A stretch of DNA of 64,000 nucleotides from Leeuwenhoekiella blandensis MED217 (GTDB lineage Bacteria; Bacteroidota; Bacteroidia; Flavobacteriales; Flavobacteriaceae). A program made the translations under genes and the position numbers. The stretch is taken from contig NZ_CH672395.1 in assembly GCF_000152985.1 (NCBI RefSeq), positions 289,849 through 353,848 of the forward strand, given 5' to 3'. Positions within the stretch are counted from its first letter, which is position 1, and every line of letters starts with the position of its first letter. This document shows positions 58,334 through 64,000 of the stretch, piece by piece. The notes under the pieces were generated by a model, which did not search any database, was not told where the DNA came from, and saw only the letters and a program-made list of their open reading frames with translations.

Positions 58334-60253
58334 TCAGTTTTTAGCCTGCACACCTTCCGTAGTCATTTGAATACGTTCTAGACTTCCGTCTTCATTATAA
58401 TGTAGAGGATCTATACATACCGAACGGCTATAGCTACTACCATCAGGTTGAATGCCGCCGTTGTGATAGATAAAATACCAGTCGTTTTTAAATTCAACAA
58501 TACTTTGATGATTGGTATTGCTGTTACCGGCAATTTCATTGAGAATGCCTTTGTAGGTGTATGGTCCATCAATTTTATCTGCGACTGCATAAGCGATTTT
58601 TTCAGGAAATTCTGTGGCATAGGTGAGATAGTATTTACCGTCACGCTCGTGAACCCAAGGTGCTTCGGTAAATTCTAGACCTTCAAAATCTATGGTTTTG
58701 ATTTCGCCCTCGATCTCGATCATATTGTCTTTCAGCTTTGCGTAATAACAAACCCCATTCCCCCAGAAGATCCAAGGTTGGTCGTCCTTGTCAATAAAAA
58801 TGGCCGGGTCAATGCAGGTCCAAGAGTGGCTCGATGCAAAACAATCTTCATTGGTAAGTAGCGGTTTGCCCAGTGCGTCTTTGTAAGGACCTTCAGGTTT
58901 ATCGGCTACTGCGACACCTATCCCGTTCCAGTTGGTACTGATGTACCAATAGTACTTTCCATTTCTTTTAGCGACGTGACCGGCATAGGCGTCACCACTG
59001 GTTGCCCAGGTAAAATCATCAATCTTGAGAGGTACAGGATGTTCGGTCCAGTTTTTTAAATCGGTGGTAGAATATACCAGCCAGTCTTTCATTTTATACC
59101 CTTTTTGTCCGCCGGCATAATCGTGACCGGTAAATAACCAGAGCGTGTCGTTCTCTACCAATGCTGCCGGGTCTGCGGTGTATTTATGCTGAATTATAGG
59201 ATTTCCTTGTGATTGAAAACGGTAGCGGCCTTGTGCATCGGTGAGCAAAGAAACAGGAACGCCATCCCATTTTTGATCGAGGCGTTGCGCTTCTTCTTTG
59301 GTAATACTAATGACACTCCCGTGTCGGGGATGAAAATCTTTGGTAAAAGATTCGGTTTCTTTGGTAAAAGTGTACAGATCTTTGCTGCGCTGAAACTCAT
59401 ACCTTCCGCTAGAATACAAATCATACATAAGAATGTATTCGTCTTTATCATTCAGTTTAAATACCGAACTGCCTTCTACAGTCGTTTTTTTGTCGGCATA
59501 AAAGTCGATATAGTCAAAAGATTCTGTGTAGGGGCCTAGCAGCTTTTCACTCGTAGCTTGCTTGATACCGTTTTGTATTTCTTTGCCTGCTGCGTCTTTG
59601 GTATTGCCTTTATAAAAAAGATGATAGGTTCCATCTTTATAAATGATATCTCCATCAATAGCTCCGTCTTTTGCGCTGTAAAGTAATTTGGGTTCAGCCT
59701 CAAAACCGGTAAAATCTTTATTGGCATAAGCCGCATAAAAGTCGAGTTTGAGGTTGTCGTGAGAGCGCACGGTAAAATACACCAAGTATTTCTTTTTCTT
59801 AGTATCATAGAAGGTTTGTGGCGCCCATACCCATTTGGTGTTTTTGAATTTGGGATACGATTTTTCGAGATTGATCGCAGTGGATTGCCAGGTTATCAAA
59901 TCATCAGAATGCATGAGAACAATTCCCGGGTTAGTGTCCCAGCCGTCTTTTTTGGTAAACATATCGGTTGCGACCATATAAAAACCATCGGCTTCTGCAC
60001 CTCTTAAAAGATGCGGATCTCTTACTCCGCCAGTATTTGAAATGGCTGCGGAAGGAATAATCGGGTTGTTTTGATTAAGTGCCTTCCAATGTACAGCATC
60101 ATCACTCACTGCAAACCGAATGGCTTCCTGGTCTGCCCCGGTACCTTCAAAGTAAGCAAAAAGGTAACCTTGCATAGATGTTTGCGCAACACACTGAAGG
60201 GAAAAGGCAAGAAATAAAAGGTGTACTAATGATGATTTAAAAAGTGATCGCAT
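58334..60253 (-). CDS. Double-domain GH43 protein
   Basis: This 639-aa protein has a signal peptide (ending CVAQ) and two consecutive GH43-like five-bladed propellers. The first (about 28-330) has candidate catalytic motifs VRDPHLL, GAIDGDI and VEGSSVF. The second (about 350-635) has TADPAAL, CIDPAIF and TEAPWV. Both halves seem complete, so it may be bifunctional. It is convergent with the phosphatases. Specificity (arabinofuranosidase or xylosidase) cannot be set by eye. Confidence 0.85.
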   Translation of the reverse strand: MRSLFKSSLVHLLFLAFSLQCVAQTSMQGYLFAYFEGTGADQEAIRFAVSDDAVHWKALNQNNPIIPSAAISNTGGVRDPHLLRGAEADGFYMVATDMFTKKDGWDTNPGIVLMHSDDLITWQSTAINLEKSYPKFKNTKWVWAPQTFYDTKKKKYLVYFTVRSHDNLKLDFYAAYANKDFTGFEAEPKLLYSAKDGAIDGDIIYKDGTYHLFYKGNTKDAAGKEIQNGIKQATSEKLLGPYTESFDYIDFYADKKTTVEGSSVFKLNDKDEYILMYDLYSSGRYEFQRSKDLYTFTKETESFTKDFHPRHGSVISITKEEAQRLDQKWDGVPVSLLTDAQGRYRFQSQGNPIIQHKYTADPAALVENDTLWLFTGHDYAGGQKGYKMKDWLVYSTTDLKNWTEHPVPLKIDDFTWATSGDAYAGHVAKRNGKYYWYISTNWNGIGVAVADKPEGPYKDALGKPLLTNEDCFASSHSWTCIDPAIFIDKDDQPWIFWGNGVCYYAKLKDNMIEIEGEIKTIDFEGLEFTEAPWVHERDGKYYLTYATEFPEKIAYAVADKIDGPYTYKGILNEIAGNSNTNHQSIVEFKNDWYFIYHNGGIQPDGSSYSRSVCIDPLHYNEDGSLERIQMTTEGVQAKN

Positions 60254-60491
60254 AGGGAAACTATTAAGGCTTTAAAAATAAATGTAATTTATACAATAAT
60301 TATTGACTTGATACATTTTTCTGGGATCTGTTAATCGACTTTTCTTAATGCGTTGCAGTGTATTTTAAGAAGAATTCCTGTTGCTTTTATTTAGTTTGAT
60401 TAAAAATAATTTTTAAAATACTTGCTAAAAAAGCGCTTTAACGCCTGTGTATTTGCGGGTTGAGGGGCTTTTTCATCTTTCCTTGTTTTTA

Positions 60492-60522
60492 TTTGTACTT
60501 AATCTAAATAAGCATAAATTTG
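60492..60522 (+). promoter_or_regulatory. Bacteroidota promoter TTTG-N19-TAAATTTG
   Basis: TTTG (60492-60495) and TAAATTTG (60515-60522), 19 bases apart, match the -33/-7 consensus of the Bacteroidota primary sigma factor. They lie 18 bases before the TonB-receptor ATG at 60540. This supports that start over the upstream in-frame ATG at 60447. Confidence 0.75.
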
Positions 60523-60539
60523 TCAGCAATAAATTACTG

Positions 60540-62948
60540 ATGAAGCCAAGATTACTCCTTTTATTATTTATCCTTCCATTGACCTTAAGTGCACAAAACA
60601 CCCTGAGTGGCGTGGTTAAAGATGCCAATGGGTATATCGTCCCGCAAACTGAAATTGTCTTAACCGGAGGTGGAATTTCTCAAAAAGCTAAAGCCAACCT
60701 TCAAGGGGTTTACAGTTTTCAAAATTTGCCTTCAGGAACTTTTACGCTCGAGATCGTAAGTGGCGATTTTATCGCTTTTGATCAGGTGACAATAAAAGAA
60801 GCAAATCTGCGTCACGACATTAAGCTTGATAACGCCAAAGATTATGAGTTGGACGAAGTGGCCATTCGTGCGGAGTCGATCAAAACCAAAATGGAAAAGC
60901 AGGGCTTTGCGGTAAATGTGGTAAATACTGAGGAGGCTGCACAGCGCAATATTCAGACTAACGAGCTGCTCAATACCACAGTAGGTGTAAAAATTAGACA
61001 GAATGGTGGTTTAGGGTCGCAAGTACAATACAGCCTTAACGGACTTTCAGGCAGTGCGGTGCGTATTTTTATTGATGGGATTCCCATTTCAACCTTTGGC
61101 TCTTCTTTTAATCTTAACAGCATTCCGCCTGCGATGATCGAGCAGATCGAAGTGTATAAGGGTGTTGTTCCCGGTCATCTTTCTGATGATGCTTTAGGAG
61201 GAGCGATCAATATCGTGTTAGATAAATCTGCGGGAACCAATCTGAATGCTTCGGTTTCTTATGGATCATTCAATACCTTTCAAGCAAGCGTTAATGGGTT
61301 GTACCGTTTTGATAAATCTGGCTTTACGGTTAAAGCTTCAGGCTTTCACAACTATTCTGATAACGACTACGAAGTTTCAGGGCGAAGTGTTGTAGTGACC
61401 GGTTTAGGCGGGGTACAAACACCCATTACTGCAAGGCGTTTTAATGACGCATACCGTTCTACAGGCGGTGTTGTTCAAGTAGGATACACCGATGTGAGTT
61501 GGGCCGATCAATTTTATGTTGGTTTTACAGGATCTGATGATTACAACGAAGTGCAGCACGGGGCATTTATGACCATAATGCCATACAAAGGGCGCTTTTA
61601 TGAGTCTGATGCGGCACTGGCCAATTTGACCTATCAAAAGAAAGATCTTTTTACTGAAGGTTTTGATGTGAACATCAACGGATATTATGGGAGCCGTAAC
61701 CGTCAACTGAGCGATACTGTTGCTGCTGCCTACAGCTGGAATGGTGAGCGCGCGATCGACTTTAGAGGAAATGAATATGAGTATACTTGGGGTTCACAAC
61801 AAGAAGGTGGACCAACCTTAGCGAAAATCAGTAGAAATGTAGCTTCTATACGTACCGGACTTTCTTATGCCTTTAATGATAATCATAAGGTCTTGCTTAA
61901 TCATATGTACAGTGGGATCGATCGGGAAGACAGTGATGAATTACGCTCAGTGCTAGAAAACACTTTTGTGGGTACTCGTGATTTACACAAAAACATCGTG
62001 TCTTTAACCTATGAGGTCAATGCTTTTAATGATCGGTTAAAAGCGAGTTTATTTGGGAAATACTATCAGCAAAAAACCATTAGTAAAGATCCGGCGATTG
62101 TAACCAATGAAGCAGGTAACCGTGTGATCGTTGACGAAGTGGTAAGCAGTAATAAAGAATTTGAGGGTTATGGTTTTGCTGCTTCTTACGGAATTACTCC
62201 AGAAGTGTTTCTACTCGCATCTGCAGAAAAAGCCATTCGTTTACCCAATGAGACCGAAATTTTTGGTAACGATGGGGATAACGTAGTTGCCAACGCCAGT
62301 ATTAACCCTGAGCAGAGTAATAATTACAACTTAGGATTTCGATTTGGAGCCTTTACCTTCAACAAACATCGGGTTACACTATCGACCAATGTTTTTACAC
62401 GAAACATCAAAGACCGTATAGGCTTACCTATTGAAAATTCACTGAATGTAGATGACGAACTTATCGTTTATGTAAATCAGGGAAGTGGTACTTCACAAGG
62501 TTTTGATGCGCAGGTCAACTATGTGTACAACGACAAGCTTTCGGCCAATTTCAATATTTCAAAATTTGATTTGGAGATTGAAAACCGTGGGACAGAGGTC
62601 GCTGTGCCCAACACGCCTTTCCTTACGATGAACGGAAATCTACGCTATTCTCTAGATAATCTATTTCAGAAAAAGTCGCGCTTAGACTTGTTCTATACGC
62701 TCTATTATACCGGTGAATTTTCATACTTGGTTCCACAGGGATCTAATACCGTAGGCGATGATTTTTTTAAAGTTCCTGAGCAGTTGGCACAGGATTTTGG
62801 GATGAGTTACACCTTCCCTAAAAAACGCTTTGTGCTCAGTTTTGATGTTAAGAACATCTTTGACAAGCCTTTGTATGATAACCTTTCGGTACAAAAACCG
62901 GGAAGAGCATTCTATTTAAAACTTAACTATTCAATCAATAAATTTTAA
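60540..62948 (+). CDS. TonB-dependent receptor, probable iron-complex uptake
   Basis: The protein is 802 aa from the ATG at 60540; the in-frame ATG at 60447 would add a long non-secretory extension and would precede the promoter. After a signal peptide (ending LSAQ) come a carboxypeptidase-regulatory-like domain (TLSGVVKDANG), a plug with ETNELLNTTVGVKIRQ-like and VYKGVVPGHLSDDALGGAIN motifs and a beta barrel ending in an aromatic C-terminus. The pattern is closer to siderophore/haem receptors than to SusC, and no SusD follows. A DUF4374-like lipoprotein is next, a pairing common in iron uptake loci. Confidence 0.92.
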   Translation: MKPRLLLLLFILPLTLSAQNTLSGVVKDANGYIVPQTEIVLTGGGISQKAKANLQGVYSFQNLPSGTFTLEIVSGDFIAFDQVTIKEANLRHDIKLDNAKDYELDEVAIRAESIKTKMEKQGFAVNVVNTEEAAQRNIQTNELLNTTVGVKIRQNGGLGSQVQYSLNGLSGSAVRIFIDGIPISTFGSSFNLNSIPPAMIEQIEVYKGVVPGHLSDDALGGAINIVLDKSAGTNLNASVSYGSFNTFQASVNGLYRFDKSGFTVKASGFHNYSDNDYEVSGRSVVVTGLGGVQTPITARRFNDAYRSTGGVVQVGYTDVSWADQFYVGFTGSDDYNEVQHGAFMTIMPYKGRFYESDAALANLTYQKKDLFTEGFDVNINGYYGSRNRQLSDTVAAAYSWNGERAIDFRGNEYEYTWGSQQEGGPTLAKISRNVASIRTGLSYAFNDNHKVLLNHMYSGIDREDSDELRSVLENTFVGTRDLHKNIVSLTYEVNAFNDRLKASLFGKYYQQKTISKDPAIVTNEAGNRVIVDEVVSSNKEFEGYGFAASYGITPEVFLLASAEKAIRLPNETEIFGNDGDNVVANASINPEQSNNYNLGFRFGAFTFNKHRVTLSTNVFTRNIKDRIGLPIENSLNVDDELIVYVNQGSGTSQGFDAQVNYVYNDKLSANFNISKFDLEIENRGTEVAVPNTPFLTMNGNLRYSLDNLFQKKSRLDLFYTLYYTGEFSYLVPQGSNTVGDDFFKVPEQLAQDFGMSYTFPKKRFVLSFDVKNIFDKPLYDNLSVQKPGRAFYLKLNYSINKF

Positions 62949-62967
62949 TCGTTTAAACAAAAAAGCA

Positions 62968-64000
62968 ATGAAACGTATATTCTTAAACTTAAAAGCTTTT
63001 TCTCTCATAACCCTTTTGGGACTCGCAGCATCTTGTAGCTCAGATGATGATAACACCGGTGTGGTGGGACCAGAGCCTGAAGAAGCACGTATGATCACCA
63101 TCGCCGCTGCGCGTATGGGCGACAATCCGGGAGATGGTAATGGAGGAACCTTGATTTACTCCGTAACCAGTGCAGAGGCAAAAGACCCTTCGGTTTCTAT
63201 TGAGCCTTTTGATAACGGATTTATCGTGCCTTCTAACCGAACTGCAAGATTACAAGCTTCAGAAGATGGATCGACTATTTTCAACATCAGCTATGCGGGA
63301 GACACCGGAGGAAACTACACAAAATATGACGTTCAAGGTGGACAGAATTTTGAACAAATTGGTTCAGCCATTAGTATCGCACCTTATGTAGGGACGGCTC
63401 CACGATGGATCAAACTTTTTGATGGTGATCAAACAGGAGCGGCAGTTTATGCTTCTACCGAGCATCAATTTGACGATAACGGTACTCCGGCGGATGAGTC
63501 TGATGACACGTATTTACGTACAGATGTTACTTTAGGCGTGGTGACACTAGACCTGGTAAACTCAGCAATCAAAAATTTTGAAGAAACAAATGTTGCTTTA
63601 CCAGCAGATTTGGAAGCGCAAGGATTTTTTATTGGTAGAACAGATATGCCAACCCTAAATGCAGCTGGTGATAAATTGTACATCGGAGCACGTTTAGATA
63701 AAGTTGATCCTGAAACTACTGAAAGAGACCGAAATTTTGATCCTTTAGAATCTATTACCATCGTGTTAGACTACCCGTCATTACTTAATCCTGAAGTGAT
63801 TATGTCTGGAGTAGGAAAAGGTAATACTAGCGGTTACCGAAGCATCAACGCTTTTGAATACAACGGTGCCGTGTACCAAGCCAACCAAGGTGACCCTCAA
63901 GGATCTCACATCTTACGTATAGGTTCAGACAATGAATATGATGATTCGTATGTTTTCAATCTTGATGATGCTTTAGGTGTTGATGGTGCTTACATCCTGG
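62968..64000 (+). CDS. DUF4374-like lipoprotein, cut by the window end
   Basis: The reading frame opens at the ATG 20 bases after the TonB receptor and continues past the window edge (at least 344 aa). It has a lipoprotein leader (LAASC, lipid Cys near 23) and a propeller-like body with TLIYSVTSAEA, AARMGDN and DNGFIVP segments resembling the DUF4374 family, which is found beside iron-complex TonB receptors. The function is probably substrate binding or release at the surface, which remains inferred. Confidence 0.8.
   Translation, partial: MKRIFLNLKAFSLITLLGLAASCSSDDDNTGVVGPEPEEARMITIAAARMGDNPGDGNGGTLIYSVTSAEAKDPSVSIEPFDNGFIVPSNRTARLQASEDGSTIFNISYAGDTGGNYTKYDVQGGQNFEQIGSAISIAPYVGTAPRWIKLFDGDQTGAAVYASTEHQFDDNGTPADESDDTYLRTDVTLGVVTLDLVNSAIKNFEETNVALPADLEAQGFFIGRTDMPTLNAAGDKLYIGARLDKVDPETTERDRNFDPLESITIVLDYPSLLNPEVIMSGVGKGNTSGYRSINAFEYNGAVYQANQGDPQGSHILRIGSDNEYDDSYVFNLDDALGVDGAYIL

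Overview
The window looks like chromosomal DNA of a marine-type member of the Flavobacteriaceae (Bacteroidota). Evidence: a SusC/SusD pair, a fused CcoNO cbb3 oxidase operon, many Cys-type lipoproteins, several GH43/GH39/GH5 enzymes and a sulfatase, and a promoter of the TTTG-N19-TAnnTTTG class (60492-60522). No rRNA, tRNA, CRISPR array or intact insertion sequence was seen. Layout: 0-19 kb is a loose row of secreted enzymes (dioxygenase, esterase, GH39 beta-xylosidase, M19 dipeptidase, two paralogous alpha/beta hydrolases, GH43, sulfatase). They are separated by unusually long (0.7-1.5 kb) intergenic spaces filled with interspersed, hairpin-rich repeats. A HipA-like kinase/DUF3037 pair lies among them on the minus strand. 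At 20.3-24.9 kb sits a compact, visibly AT-rich three-gene cassette: a C5 cytosine methyltransferase, a protein with two GHKL ATPase domains (MORC/Hsp90-like N-terminus and histidine-kinase-like C-terminus), and a response-regulator-like protein with an unrecognised C-terminal domain. No restriction nuclease is next to it. It is the best candidate here for an undescribed, probably defensive, system. At 25-36 kb are small lipoproteins, an MFS exporter, MsrA, a TlpA thioredoxin and a minus-strand operon GH43-GH5-aldose epimerase, a small arabinoxylan/arabinan-type degradation unit. At 36-48.3 kb is a respiratory block: a small membrane protein, HemN, and the complete ccoI-ccoS-ccoNO-ccoQ-ccoP-ccoG-(48-aa Cys protein)-ccoH-TauE-like cluster, with a Crp/Fnr regulator divergent from ccoI. 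A shared TGAC-N4-(G/A)TCA element occurs upstream of the small-protein/hemN unit, between ccoI and the regulator, and before ccoS, which suggests one oxygen-responsive regulon. At 48.3-60.3 kb are a pectinesterase-like lipoprotein, SusC/SusD, two alkaline phosphatases (one fused to a GDPD-like phosphodiesterase domain) and a double-domain GH43 protein. At 60.5 kb to the end are a TonB receptor and a DUF4374-like lipoprotein cut by the window edge, likely an iron-complex uptake locus. A window-wide theme is that at least five single genes (esterase, GH43, sulfatase, a DUF6503-like lipoprotein, a 240-aa secreted protein) are each bracketed by near-identical direct repeats of about 70-370 bp. The repeats carry hairpins whose arms differ between copies but remain paired.
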